A program made the position numbers and the translations under genes. The notes under the pieces were generated by a model. It was not told the origin of the DNA. It searched no databases and saw only the letters and a list, made by a program, of their open reading frames with translations. Source: Olavius algarvensis associated proteobacterium Delta 3 (GTDB taxonomy: Bacteria > Desulfobacterota > Desulfobacteria > Desulfobacterales > CAFBRK01). Taken from it: DNA of 63,200 nt. The stretch covers positions 1-63,200 of the forward strand of contig CAFBRK010000120.1 of assembly GCA_903231505.1 (NCBI GenBank), in the 5' to 3' direction. Shown piece after piece: positions 25,767 through 34,762 of this stretch. Each line of letters opens with the position of its first letter. Position 1 is the stretch's first letter.

Positions 25767-27428
25767 CTATAGAGGCGGGCCAAACTCGAAGGCTCCTATA
25801 TCGCAGGCCGTTAACTGAGGACGGGGGGCGCCGCGCTGATCATGGTCGGGACAAGTGGCGTCGTCTCCCATGTCGATGGCGGGGCTGTCCGCCTTCAGCG
25901 GGTGAAGAAGGTTGCCCGCCCCGAATGGCGTGATCGCGTCGAGCATGGGATCGGTATTACTGAGATCGTTCGGGCCGGTAAAGGCGCAGCTCGAGCCGCT
26001 GTCCAGGTTGTTGGCCTGGGACTGCACTCCGCCCTTGCAGTTCGCTGGTGAGTTGCCGGCTACGATAGTGTTGAACAGGTTCGTCTTACCGCCCAGCTCC
26101 ACGATGCCGTGGGGGGAGTTGTTGAAGATCGTCCCGTTAACGATCCTCATCGTGCTGCCAGCGCTCGCGTTGCCGAGTCCGCCCGCGATGATGTCGGCCT
26201 GATTGCCAGAGACGGTGACGTTGACAAGGCTCAGATCGGCTCCGACGCCGTTGACAACTCCCCCACCCTTGGCGGCATTGTTCTTGAAGAAGCAGCTGTC
26301 TTCAACGGTCATGGTTCCCCGATTGTGCAGCCCGCCGCCCTGGTTTCCGGTCAGATTCATCGCGATGAGCGTCCGGGTCACGCTAGCCTTGGTGTCGACG
26401 CCGACCAACAGGCCGCCGCCACCGAAGATCGACTTATTATGTTCGATGCGGGAATCCTCCACGGTCAGGGTGGTTGTTCCGTCAAGATCTCTCCCCCCGG
26501 CGATATCGAACTCCTGCATGGCGTTGAAGATGCCGCCGCCAAACTTCTCAGCCCGATTCTCGCGGATGACGCTGTCGCCTTCCACCTTCAGGGTGCCCAG
26601 GTTGTTGTATATGCCACCTCCAGACACGGCTTCATTGTCGCGGACAGTGACCCCGATCAGTTTTGCAGACTGGGCTGCGTAAGTTTGATTGAAAATGCCT
26701 CCGCCGACCTTGGCTCGATTGCGGACAATTAAGCTGTTGACGAGCATCATCGGACCGCGGTCGTTATGGAGGCCTCCGCCACCTTCATCGGATCTGTTTT
26801 TGCTGATGGTGACCTTTGTGAAAAGCAGTCTTCCTCCCTTGTTGTACACGCCGCCGCCTCCGAATTTGGATTGGCTGTCCCTTATCTCCACGTCGCTTAG
26901 CATCAAAAAGCCAATTGAGGTGTGGTTGGTGTTCCCGTTGGCGATGCCGCCGCCCGCCAGCCGGCTGGCGCCGTTTCGAATGGTAAGGCCGGACATGTCC
27001 ACGTCGCTGCTAAACCAGACCTCAAAGGCCCGATCGATTTCGTTGGCGTCGACGATGACCTGACCTGGGCCGTCACCCCTGATGATCAAATCATCGAAGA
27101 TGTCCAGATCCCCGGTCTTGTCGAAGGTATCGATATCGCTGCTTTGATCCTCGTTGCCGTGGATGGTTAGGCGGTAGACCCCCTTCGGGACGATGATAAT
27201 GTCCTGCCCCGGGCGCTCGTTGGACGCGATGACCGCTTCGCGCAGCGAGCAGTCAAGGGAGCTGCACTTCCCGTCGTTGGTATCCTCGGTCTTGGTGACT
27301 TTCAGTTCTTCCGGTTCCCGTAAACCGATATTCTCGACGAATTTCTGCGCTTTGCAGGCAGTGGTCACAAATGCAAGCGTCAGGCAAAGTGCCACTAACC
27401 GAACAGCGCCAAATCTTGCTCGAACCAT
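25767..27428 (-). CDS. CSLREA-domain parallel beta-helix lipoprotein
   Basis: A secreted lipoprotein of 553 residues from ATG 27428 (MVRARFGAV), which has AAGAGGTG upstream; an ATG 15 bp earlier is less likely. The signal ends in a lipobox (FVTTAC). The mature protein opens with a CSLREA domain (VTKTEDTNDGKC, then CSLREAVIASN). It continues as a right-handed beta-helix with repeated GGGI-N, GGGLHN and GGGVYNKGG turns, and ends in a choice-of-anchor-like part (SPAIDMGDDATCPDHDQRG, then CDIGAFEFG). It is probably displayed on the outer membrane surface. Its neighbour at 27768 is a second surface lipoprotein. Confidence 0.88.
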   Translation of the reverse strand: MVRARFGAVRLVALCLTLAFVTTACKAQKFVENIGLREPEELKVTKTEDTNDGKCSSLDCSLREAVIASNERPGQDIIIVPKGVYRLTIHGNEDQSSDIDTFDKTGDLDIFDDLIIRGDGPGQVIVDANEIDRAFEVWFSSDVDMSGLTIRNGASRLAGGGIANGNTNHTSIGFLMLSDVEIRDSQSKFGGGGVYNKGGRLLFTKVTISKNRSDEGGGGLHNDRGPMMLVNSLIVRNRAKVGGGIFNQTYAAQSAKLIGVTVRDNEAVSGGGIYNNLGTLKVEGDSVIRENRAEKFGGGIFNAMQEFDIAGGRDLDGTTTLTVEDSRIEHNKSIFGGGGLLVGVDTKASVTRTLIAMNLTGNQGGGLHNRGTMTVEDSCFFKNNAAKGGGVVNGVGADLSLVNVTVSGNQADIIAGGLGNASAGSTMRIVNGTIFNNSPHGIVELGGKTNLFNTIVAGNSPANCKGGVQSQANNLDSGSSCAFTGPNDLSNTDPMLDAITPFGAGNLLHPLKADSPAIDMGDDATCPDHDQRGAPRPQLTACDIGAFEFGPPL

Positions 27429-27767
27429 TCGACACCTCTTCATTTAAGGGGACGTTCTCAACATTAAAACATTTATCTTAGCCTTTTTTGGTCGTCAATT
27501 ATAAGGTCTACGAGTAGTGTAGCTATAGGCCGATATAGCCGATTCTGCTGATCAGCCGATCGGAACCCCTTTAAATCGTTTCTTGAAGAAAAAAAGGACT
27601 TATTTCTCAGCAATCGAAATATAAAGGGCGTCCCACTATTCGTCCTGAGACAATTTTACCGATTTCTGACAAGATCATCGAACCCTTGCTTATGAAGGCA
27701 ACGCTGCATAGAAAGTTTGCCCATAGACAAACTTAAAGATTGGGTCCACTTTTGGGGGCAGGTCAGC
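27429..27767. other. Intergenic region between two lipoprotein genes
   Basis: AT-rich spacer; no gene, RNA or repeat recognised. Confidence 0.4.
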
Positions 27768-28208
27768 TTAACCGATACACCTGTCCGAAGCACTGTTGTT
27801 TTCTTCAGAGAGTTCATCTATCTGTGCGTCGGAATCAACGGTAACCCTGAAATCACAATCCGGATTAAAGCAGCCCGCGGGCATCTGGAACAACACGTTA
27901 ACTGTTCCACCTGCAGGTATCGAATCCGTTGTTTCGAATCTCGCTCCCAAGCCGAAAAATACAACCCTCGTGCTGGTTCCGCGTGCTCTGGACGTTCCCT
28001 GGTTTCTCACAGGGACGATCAGCTTTCCTCCGGCATCCCGGTTACATAAGCTGATGCTCACTGGGTCGAATGAGAAAATCTTGGGAACCGGAACCAGATC
28101 TGCGCCTACGCGTAAATTACTGGGCGGTGTACCGGGCCCGGCGCATGTCAACAGGAGTAATGCTGCAACGAAAATGATCGGCGCCTTCTTGTGATATGTA
28201 TGCTGCAT
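27768..28208 (-). CDS. CARDB-domain lipoprotein
   Basis: A 146-residue secreted lipoprotein with an AGGAGG site before ATG 28208 and a signal ending in the lipobox LLLLTC. The mature part is a single CARDB-type Ig-like domain: ADLVPVPKIF, GGKLIVPVRNQGTS, IPAGGTVNVLFQMP and VDSDAQIDELSEENNS. Such domains act as adhesive or spacing modules at the cell surface. Four cysteines could form two disulfides. It is cooriented with the CSLREA lipoprotein gene. Confidence 0.85.
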   Translation of the reverse strand: MQHTYHKKAPIIFVAALLLLTCAGPGTPPSNLRVGADLVPVPKIFSFDPVSISLCNRDAGGKLIVPVRNQGTSRARGTSTRVVFFGLGARFETTDSIPAGGTVNVLFQMPAGCFNPDCDFRVTVDSDAQIDELSEENNSASDRCIG

Positions 28209-28638
28209 GGATTCCTCCTTTCTTACCCTGCGGATGACTATATTACTAGATTATAAAAGTCCGGTTAGAATGCAGGTGCGGGAACGTTCCGGCTAGTGTA
28301 TTCCTGTTCGGTAAACATTTTCCCGCTTGTTTTTAAGGCATCGGTTAGCTAATCAGGAAATTTCAATCACCCGAGTCGTCGGTACCGGCCGGTTTTTTAC
28401 CCCCTGATTCTCAAGGTTTGGACACCGAGAATTTGGAGTTTCCATGAAGGGGTATGAGCTGCTTGGCTTCCGGCGGCGATGGAATGCCCAAAGAGTAGCG
28501 GTATCTAATAGGCGGAATAGATGTGTCCCAGCTACCACATTGTGGTACTTTCGTCAAGGAAAATGAAAATAAGGTAGGCTCTTCACATTTACACATTTGC
28601 ATATTTACAAGTATCTCCCATTCTGATGCATCTCCGGC
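28209..28638. other. Intergenic region without a recognised gene
   Basis: Only low-similarity fragments are seen (CACATTTGCATATTTACAAG, also met near other repeats). No gene is supported. Confidence 0.4.
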
Positions 28639-28976
28639 ATGCCGCGGCAATCCGGAATAGACGTCCTCCTTCGCTTGCTACGGCGGATAAACCTCCCGGG
28701 GCGCGTTATCTTGTGATTGCAAGAGGAATCGCCCGGGAAAAAGTTTTTTTCGATAATAAAGATCACGAACAATTTTTGGAACGACTGGGAGTGATTCTAA
28801 AGGGATCTATGGAAAGCGGATTTCACTTAATACCCCAGCGAATATACAAGTGTGAGGAGCGTGCCATAAATTAGGAGCTTTCGAGAAAGCCTGGGGTTTC
28901 ACAACCCACCGCCGGCCAATCCGTCAAACGGGGCAAAATAATTGTGATCGAAAAAGGACTTACAGTTCAATCATGA
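28639..28976 (+). pseudogene. REP-associated tyrosine transposase (RAYT, Y1 family) remnant
   Basis: The original start is recognisable as MPRQSGID at 28639. After a frameshift the frame reads PGARYLVIARGI, KVFFDNKDHEQFLERLGVIL, typical of TnpA-REP proteins. The central part with the HxH motif and the catalytic tyrosine is missing. At 28874-28976 the family's C-terminal HTH follows after an in-frame TAG: ELSRKPGVSQPT, QSVKRGKIIV, IEKG. The gene is dead by frameshift and internal deletion. RAYTs mobilise REP/BIME repeats, so its presence among many interspersed repeats is relevant. Confidence 0.8.
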
Positions 28977-29789
28977 GATATATCAATACCCGTTATACGC
29001 CATCGCCTTTCCGACCTTTGTGGCCGACCCCGTGAAAGGGACGTTTCAGGCTGTTGTGGATGCTTCCATCCAGCAAATGGAAGCGTTTGGAGAGCTCCTT
29101 TCCAATGTGGCAAAAGCCGTCGACGAGTTCATGTCAGACAACATCTCCGACAACCAGGCGCGCGACTGGCTGGCCAACAGCTATCCGCAGGTGGTCCGGA
29201 TCGACACGTCCGGCGGGCGCCGAAGGCGGTGCAGGCCGACACCGCGGACGAGGCGGAGGGGCCGAAAGCCTCTCTCCAGCGGGATCTCAATATCGGAAAC
29301 GATGTGTCCATAGACGATGATACGAACGAGACAGTCCTCGTTCCGGCCGCGCGTCGAAAGCTTGCCCAGAGTCGCCAGCAGGTCCTTGCGACACTGGTCC
29401 TGATGGGGATTAACCGCATCGTGGTGAACAGCGGCCGCATCAACGCCGGCATGGGCTTTCGGATGGATACCACCGACCGCGGGCGGGCCGAGTCGGCCAG
29501 CCAATTCGACACCGGAACCGAAGTCTCTACGAGGTACGGCTATTTTCTGTCGCCGGTCAAGGTGCAGACCAGGATAACGGCGGCTTACGTTTCGAGTTCC
29601 AAGAAGGACTCGGAAAGTGAGATCAATGTTGAAGCCGATCTCACGGGAGAAGTCGATCTCAAGTTCAAGTCTGAGACATTTCCGCTTGAACGATTTGCCG
29701 ATGCGGGCGTCATCGGGGCGATTCAGTCCAATACCGCCGTTCCGGGCGCCAAGAAACCTATCACCGGGAACGTTGCCGGGGAGGCGTGA
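28977..29789 (+). pseudogene. Unknown protein gene, N-terminally truncated and frameshifted
   Basis: A frame open from before 28980 reads YAIAFPTFVADPVKG, MEAFGELLSNVAKAVDEFM, ARDWLANSYPQVVRIDTSGG. At about 29213 the coding frame shifts and continues as PKAVQADTADEAEGPKASL, ARRKLAQSRQQVLATLVLMG, INRIVVNSGRINAGMGFRM, ending at 29789 after KKPITGNVAGEA. Composition and continuity across the shift show one former gene. I do not recognise the family. The 5' end is replaced by the RAYT remnant. Confidence 0.6.
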
Positions 29790-30156
29790 CCAGAGAGAAT
29801 TGCGGGACGTTTAGTGTTTTATAAGTTTCTATTGAGAGGAGATTATTATAAGCGAGGTGGTCATGATTTTATGCGTTTCTCCGGATTGCTGAAATGGGGC
29901 CACTTATTTTTATTACTTGATGGTCTTGCATTGCTGTGGAATTTGGGGATATAGGGGACGCTCTTCACAGTTGCACATTTTCGAGAACAAAGCGATCGCA
30001 TCTTAAATATTAAGAATTTACAGCGAATTTCATGCGGTGGATAATCATTGCTCTTCTCGGACTTTTGATTCTTGCCTACACCTTTCGTCAGCTTCCTTGG
30101 ATTTAATCAAAATTCATAATTAAAAGAATGAAAGTAATTAAAGAAAGGTATAACTG
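29790..30156. other. Intergenic region with a repeat B trace and a tiny ORF
   Basis: 29858-29950 weakly resembles the 5' part of family B (GGTCATGATTTTATGCGTTT). A 24-codon ORF at 30032-30106 is listed separately. Confidence 0.45.
30032..30106 (+). CDS. Possible 24-residue membrane peptide
   Basis: ATG 30032 opens a 24-residue peptide, MRWIIIALLGLLILAYTF then RQLPWI, i.e. a single hydrophobic helix with a basic start. The ribosome binding site is weak. The compact hydrophobic design is suggestive, but chance cannot be excluded. Confidence 0.25.
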   Translation: MRWIIIALLGLLILAYTFRQLPWI

Positions 30157-30549
30157 GTGAATATAAAGATTTTAGACAATGGCGGGGCGATTAATGACGG
30201 GATATTAATTGAGGACTGCGGTCCAATTATATTATTCAACGCCGGGCATCGGAGGAGACAGATTCCCATCAGGGGCAACTGCCATCATGAACCGATAACA
30301 GAAGTCAATCGTAGACCTGACCCCAATGCTTGGGGCGGTAATACCCATACTTCCGTTCAAACCGCTGTTTCCTGCGAAGCCCTGGCGATGCCTCCGAGAT
30401 GGGGGGTTGGCGAAGTGGACTCTCTGTTCAAAGATGATTATCAATATTCATATCGACATAGGTTTATCTGGATGAAACTGGAAGCTAGAAACCGGGCATA
30501 TACGGGCTCAATCATTAAATACCGCTTAAGCAGGATACCAGAACAATGA
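30157..30549 (+). pseudogene. Chimeric fragment: duplicated start of an MBL gene joined to an unknown C-terminus
   Basis: The GTG at 30157 and the next 15 codons (MNIKILDNGGAINDG) and the upstream AGAAAGG site nearly duplicate the start of the MBL-fold gene at 33944. After that the frame has no MBL motif. The end (FIWMKLEARNRAY, IIKYRLSRIPEQ) stops at a TGA overlapping the ATG of the E1-like gene. It is probably a scar of a duplication or deletion rather than a functional protein, although the ATGA overlap could still allow translational coupling to the downstream gene. Confidence 0.55.
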
Positions 30550-31646
30550 AGAAGGAATTGAATGACGACGAATTGAACACTTATGCCAGGCAGATCGTTC
30601 TTGCGGACATTGGTTACGACGGCCAACTCAGCTTGAGAAATGCGAAAGTATGCCTCATCGGTCTTGGGGGGTTGGGATCGCAGATTGCGCCAAGGCTTGT
30701 GGGGATGGGCATTGGGGAGGTGCGGTTTGTTGACAGGGACATTGTTTCACGCTCCGACCTGCACAGACAATACCTTTATGACGTGGATAGTATCGGCAGA
30801 CCCAAGGTGGAGGTGGCCACAGAAAAATTAAGCCGATTGAACCCTGACGTGGAAATTGTTGCCTACCCGGAATCATTGAATCTGACGAACGCTGCGGAAG
30901 TCATCGCCGGTGCAGATGTAGTTGTCGACGGTCTCGACAGCCCGGAACCCCGGTACATTGTGAATAAAACCTGTCATGAACTGAAGACCCCTTATGTGTT
31001 TGGAGCGGCCATCGAGGCGTACGGCAATGTATCTACATTGGTGCCTGGTAAAAGTATGTGTCTCGAGTGTTTCATGCCGGGATTAAAAGATGAGGATCTA
31101 CCGAAGTGCGGTGTGGTGGGTGTTCATCCAGCCATTCTGGGTATCGTCACTGCCGTGCAGACTTCAGAAGCTGTGAGGATACTCATCGGTCAGGAGCCAA
31201 AGCTTCTGGATAAGATATTGTACATCGATCTTCAGGAGATGTCGTTTGAGACCGTTGATTTAGCGGCTGAAGAAAATTGCACCGTTTGCGGTCTTGAATC
31301 GAATCAAATGACCGAACAGCTAGCGCAACGCCTGGTTGAAGAAACCTGCGCACGGGACGGCCAAAGAAATTTTATTATATCGCCTAAACAAAGAACTGAC
31401 ATCAGCCTTGAAAAACTCAGTAGTTTAATAGGTGATAAAAAATTTAAAATCAAAACATCCGGCCGTTTCGGCGTTACCTTTGAACACTCTGAAGATATGA
31501 CAATCTGCATGCTGAAAAGCGGTACCATGATCGCTCAAACATCCCCCAAGTTGGATTCTGTGCAGAAATCGGACATGCTGCAGATCTACACAATGCTTCT
31601 TGTGGATGGATTGGGCTTATCTGATGCAATTTTACCCGTAATTTAA
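30546..31646 (+). CDS. ThiF/MoeB/HesA-family E1-like adenylyltransferase
   Basis: A 366-residue E1-like enzyme that adenylates the C-terminus of a ubiquitin-like sulfur carrier. N-terminal YARQIVLADIGYDGQ; nucleotide loop IGLGGLGSQIAPRL; DRDIVSRSDLHRQYLY; GADVVVDGLD; catalytic Cys region LPKCGVVGVHPAILG; two zinc CxxC pairs (CLEC and CTVC). The last 110 residues form an extra domain not found in plain MoeB/ThiF. ATG 30546 follows AGGAT and overlaps the stop of the chimeric fragment. No sulfur carrier gene is visible nearby, so its partner is unknown. Confidence 0.88.
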   Translation: MKKELNDDELNTYARQIVLADIGYDGQLSLRNAKVCLIGLGGLGSQIAPRLVGMGIGEVRFVDRDIVSRSDLHRQYLYDVDSIGRPKVEVATEKLSRLNPDVEIVAYPESLNLTNAAEVIAGADVVVDGLDSPEPRYIVNKTCHELKTPYVFGAAIEAYGNVSTLVPGKSMCLECFMPGLKDEDLPKCGVVGVHPAILGIVTAVQTSEAVRILIGQEPKLLDKILYIDLQEMSFETVDLAAEENCTVCGLESNQMTEQLAQRLVEETCARDGQRNFIISPKQRTDISLEKLSSLIGDKKFKIKTSGRFGVTFEHSEDMTICMLKSGTMIAQTSPKLDSVQKSDMLQIYTMLLVDGLGLSDAILPVI

Positions 31647-32103
31647 GAGAGTTTTGAGCGAAGCCCGCTTTTTACCGCGATAAAGGAGACGGTGTTGTTT
31701 TATTGTGTTACGCTTGCTTGCTGAAAAACAAACAATCATCTTGAATGTCTTTGAGTCTTTTAGGGTCGGACCAAGATAATTAGAAATACAGGATTCAAGG
31801 ATTCAAGGGTTCGAGGATTCAAGGATTCAAGGGGCCATCCTTCGACTCGCTTGGGGCTTGGGGCTTTGTCCCGCTTGAGCGGGACTTCGACCCCACAGGT
31901 CGCCTGAAGGCTTCCGACTTCGCCCGAGGGCTACGTCGGGACAAGACGACCCCACAAGCAAGGGGTCGAGCGAAAACTTGAACTGACGATTAACGGTGCC
32001 CCAACGTTTTGATACCGGAAACAACAGTCTAAGCTGATTTGCAAGACAGCCCCAATTCTCTACCGGGGTATTCATACCCTTATTAATTCAATTGGATAGA
32101 CTT
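31647..32103. other. Intergenic region with expanded repeat A4
   Basis: Repeat A4 occupies 31767-32033. A possible weak terminator (AGCG...CGCTTTTT) lies at about 31655-31672 just after the E1-like gene. Confidence 0.5.
31767..32033 (+). repeat. Repeat family A, expanded copy A4
   Basis: Left AGGGTCGGACCAAGATAA, right TTTTGATACCGGAAACAACA then GTCTAAG. The insert contains five near-tandem GGATTCAAGGA units (31790-31835) and GC-rich segments (GGGGCTTTGTCCCGCTTG). Confidence 0.75.
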
Positions 32104-33660
32104 ATGCAAAGAAACGAAATGCTTGATCAACTAAATGATACTTCCAGAATATGGGATATGATCATTGTGGGTGGTGGGGCAACAGGGTTGGGAACTGCCG
32201 TGGAGGCGATTTCCCGGGGCTTTAGCACCCTTCTTCTTGAACAGGCGGATTTTGCCCAGGGAACTTCCAGCAGGAGTACAAAGCTGATCCACGGTGGTGT
32301 TCGCTATCTGAAGCAGGGAAACATCTCTCTGGTTCTGGAAGCTTTGCGCGAACGGGGGCTTCTGTTTCATAATGCTCCCCATCTGGTAAGGCACCAGGCC
32401 TTTATTGTTCCGAATTACGGATGGTGGGAGGGCCCGTTCTACGGAATCGGTATGAAGCTGTATGATGTGCTTGCAGGAAAACTGGGCCTGGAAGAATCCA
32501 AACTGCTGTCACGGGAAGATACCTTAAAAAAAATTCCCACTCTGGAACCTGAGGGACTCAGAGGCGGCGTCATCTATTATGATGGCCAGTTCGATGATGC
32601 AAGGCTTGCGATCGCCCTGGCCAGTACAGCCGCCAACCTGGGCGCATGCGTATTAAATTATGCAAAGGTTTCTTCCATTTTAAAAGAGGGAGACCTGGTA
32701 TGTGGCGTGATCGCAAAGGACCAGGAAACCGGCCGGGAATATGAAATCAAAGGCAAAGCCGTGATTAATGCCACGGGTATTTTCGTGGATTCTGTCCGGA
32801 AAATGGATTTTCCGGATAGTGAAAATATCATCTCACCGAGCCAGGGAGTGCACATTGTCGTAGATAAATCTTTTTTGCCCGGTGACAGTGCTGTTATGGT
32901 CCCCCACACAGATGACGGTCGAGTGCTGTTTGCAGTCCCGTGGCACGACCGGGTAATTATCGGAACCACGGATACTGAGCTAGATGAATCTTGCCTGGAA
33001 CCAAAACCTTTTTCCCATGAAGTTGAATTTCTGCTGTCACATGCTGCTAAATATCTTACAAAAAATCCCGTAAAAACCGATATCCTGAGCGTATTTGCCG
33101 GCATTCGCCCGCTGATCCGCTCAGATACAAGCCATGAAACATCGTCACTCTCCCGTGACCATCATATAACCATATCTGCATCAGGCCTTGTAACAATAGC
33201 TGGCGGAAAATGGACGACCTATCGAAAAATGGGTGAAGATGTTGTGGGAAAAGCAGTTGCTGTTGCCGGACTTGATGACCGACCATCCCGTACTGAACAT
33301 TTAAACCTTTTTGGGTGGTCGGCAGATTCCATGGGCAATGAACCATTTTCCGTTTATGGCAGTAAGGCCAAGGAAATTAAACAGATGATCAAGAGTTATC
33401 CTGAACTGGACCATATGATCCATTCCAACCTTCCCTACCGGCAGATAGAAATCGTCTGGGCTGTCAGGCATGAAATGGCACGGACTTTAGAAGATGTGCT
33501 TGCTCGCCGTACCCGAGCCTTGATTCTTGATGCAAAGATAAGTATGGAGATCGCCCCAAAGGTGGCCTCCATAATGGCAAAGGAACTAGAAAAAAATAAA
33601 GCTTGGGAAAAGGAGCAGGTATTAAATTATTCGACTCTCGCACAGAATTATCTGCCTTAA
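32104..33660 (+). CDS. glpD: FAD-dependent glycerol-3-phosphate dehydrogenase
   Basis: A 518-residue peripheral membrane flavoenzyme that oxidises glycerol-3-phosphate to dihydroxyacetone phosphate and passes electrons to quinone. ATG 32104 is chosen; a TTG 12 bp earlier is possible. Family signatures: the FAD-binding IIVGGGATGLGTAVEA, TSSRSTKLIHGGVRYL, WEGPFYGIGMKLYD, INATGIFVDSVR, PWHDRVIIGTTDTE, FAGIRPLIRSD, IAGGKWTTYRKM. The C-terminal alpha-helical domain (EIVWAVRHEMARTLEDVLARR) is complete. It is flanked by repeat A4 and a GA-rich array, so it is probably transcribed alone. Confidence 0.93.
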   Translation: MQRNEMLDQLNDTSRIWDMIIVGGGATGLGTAVEAISRGFSTLLLEQADFAQGTSSRSTKLIHGGVRYLKQGNISLVLEALRERGLLFHNAPHLVRHQAFIVPNYGWWEGPFYGIGMKLYDVLAGKLGLEESKLLSREDTLKKIPTLEPEGLRGGVIYYDGQFDDARLAIALASTAANLGACVLNYAKVSSILKEGDLVCGVIAKDQETGREYEIKGKAVINATGIFVDSVRKMDFPDSENIISPSQGVHIVVDKSFLPGDSAVMVPHTDDGRVLFAVPWHDRVIIGTTDTELDESCLEPKPFSHEVEFLLSHAAKYLTKNPVKTDILSVFAGIRPLIRSDTSHETSSLSRDHHITISASGLVTIAGGKWTTYRKMGEDVVGKAVAVAGLDDRPSRTEHLNLFGWSADSMGNEPFSVYGSKAKEIKQMIKSYPELDHMIHSNLPYRQIEIVWAVRHEMARTLEDVLARRTRALILDAKISMEIAPKVASIMAKELEKNKAWEKEQVLNYSTLAQNYLP

Positions 33661-33943
33661 CGAATTTTGTTTTGCTTGTTATAGGAGTAGGGGACGGGGA
33701 TGGCAGAGGACAGAAGTTAGATGTCGGAGGCTTGCCCGCCTTTGGCGGGTCAGAGGTCAGATATCGGAGGACAGAGGTCAGATATCGGAGGACAGAGGTC
33801 AGATGGAAAACAAAGGGGGCACATCTTAAATATTAATTATTCATGCTTTCAAATGGGAATGAACATAAAGGGAGCGTATCTTAAAAATTAATTATTCAGT
33901 CTTTTTATTAGAGAACGATGATAGTCACAGAAAGGAATACCAA
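33661..33943. other. GA-rich repeat array upstream of the MBL gene
   Basis: 33700-33804 is a GA-rich degenerate array; 33812-33900 has two copies of a CATCTTAAA-TATTAATTATTCA-like unit. No gene. Confidence 0.55.
33700..33804 (+). repeat. GA-rich degenerate tandem array, copy 1
   Basis: Units like GGAGGACAGAGGTCAGATAT are repeated, with the embedded hairpin module GGCTTGCCCGCCTTTGGCGG. Related arrays are at 36182-36255, 37318-37672 and 41349-41527, all GA-rich on the plus strand. Confidence 0.8.
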
Positions 33944-34690
33944 GTGAATATAAAGATTTTAGGAAATGGCGGGGCGATTAATGACGGGCTTCCTTATAAC
34001 TCCTTTGTTATAAATGAAACCCTGCTGTGTGAAACACCTCCGGATATCATGTTATCCCTTCACAGGAATTCCATCGACCTTGCTTCAATCCACACGATTT
34101 ATATTTCTCATTTGCATGGTGATCATCTTTTTGGCCTTCCCTTTTTAATCTTGTCGGCATTCTTTTCAAATGATGAGACTGGAACGGAATTTTCATTCGA
34201 GATAATCGGGCCGAAAGGGCTGGAAAAGATGTGCGAAAATTTAGTGGTCAGTGCCTTTACCTCAAACCATCCCTGCATAAAATGGATGAAAGAGTTTTGT
34301 ACCTTTCTGGAGATCAACGAGACATCGAAGCCGAAGCTGGTTAATGGATTTGAGACAACGATATTCAAGCTGGACCATTTAATCGATACGTATGGGTTGT
34401 TTCTCGCACGTGAAGGAAATAGTATCGATTTTGCATATGTCGCTGATACCCGCTGGTGTGAATCTCTTCATAGAATGCTAACTCACAAACCACAGGTTGT
34501 TTTGATCGATCTTAACGGAACGGATAGTGATCCTGTACCCGTTCATCTATCCATAAAAGATTTACAAGAAAAGGCGATTCCGATAACAGGAGAAAAAACG
34601 ACATATTTTGGTACGCATCTAAAGAAAGAATTCCACAGTACGATCTCCTGTGTGAGATGCGCCAAGCCCGGAGATGAAATTAATTTGTAG
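33944..34690 (+). CDS. MBL-fold metallo-hydrolase
   Basis: A 248-residue metallo-beta-lactamase-fold protein with the zinc motif SHLHGDHLFGLPFL (HxHxDH) and later ligands in FKLDHLIDTYG and VADTRW. The overall layout resembles RNase Z/PhnP-like phosphodiesterases. The start is GTG 33944 with AAGGAA upstream. The same start region is duplicated at 30157. The substrate is unknown. It lies upstream of and convergent with an AT-rich orphan gene. Confidence 0.8.
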   Translation: MNIKILGNGGAINDGLPYNSFVINETLLCETPPDIMLSLHRNSIDLASIHTIYISHLHGDHLFGLPFLILSAFFSNDETGTEFSFEIIGPKGLEKMCENLVVSAFTSNHPCIKWMKEFCTFLEINETSKPKLVNGFETTIFKLDHLIDTYGLFLAREGNSIDFAYVADTRWCESLHRMLTHKPQVVLIDLNGTDSDPVPVHLSIKDLQEKAIPITGEKTTYFGTHLKKEFHSTISCVRCAKPGDEINL

Positions 34691-34696
34691 GCCTGT

Positions 34697-34758
34697 GTGA
34701 AAAAAACCCTGATTTTTGCCCTATATCGCTCATTTTGACATCAAAAATATCGTTCTAA
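34697..34758 (+). repeat. Repeat family A, right half only (copy A5)
   Basis: AAACCCTGATTTTTGCCCTA, then CGCTCATTTTGACATC and ATATCGTTCTAAG. The left module is missing. It lies between the convergent MBL and orphan genes. Confidence 0.7.
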
Positions 34759-34762
34759 GCTT

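Noticed and set aside
28874..28976. In-frame TAG in the RAYT remnant as a pyrrolysine codon
   Set aside because: The gene also has a frameshift and a large internal deletion, so it is simply decayed.
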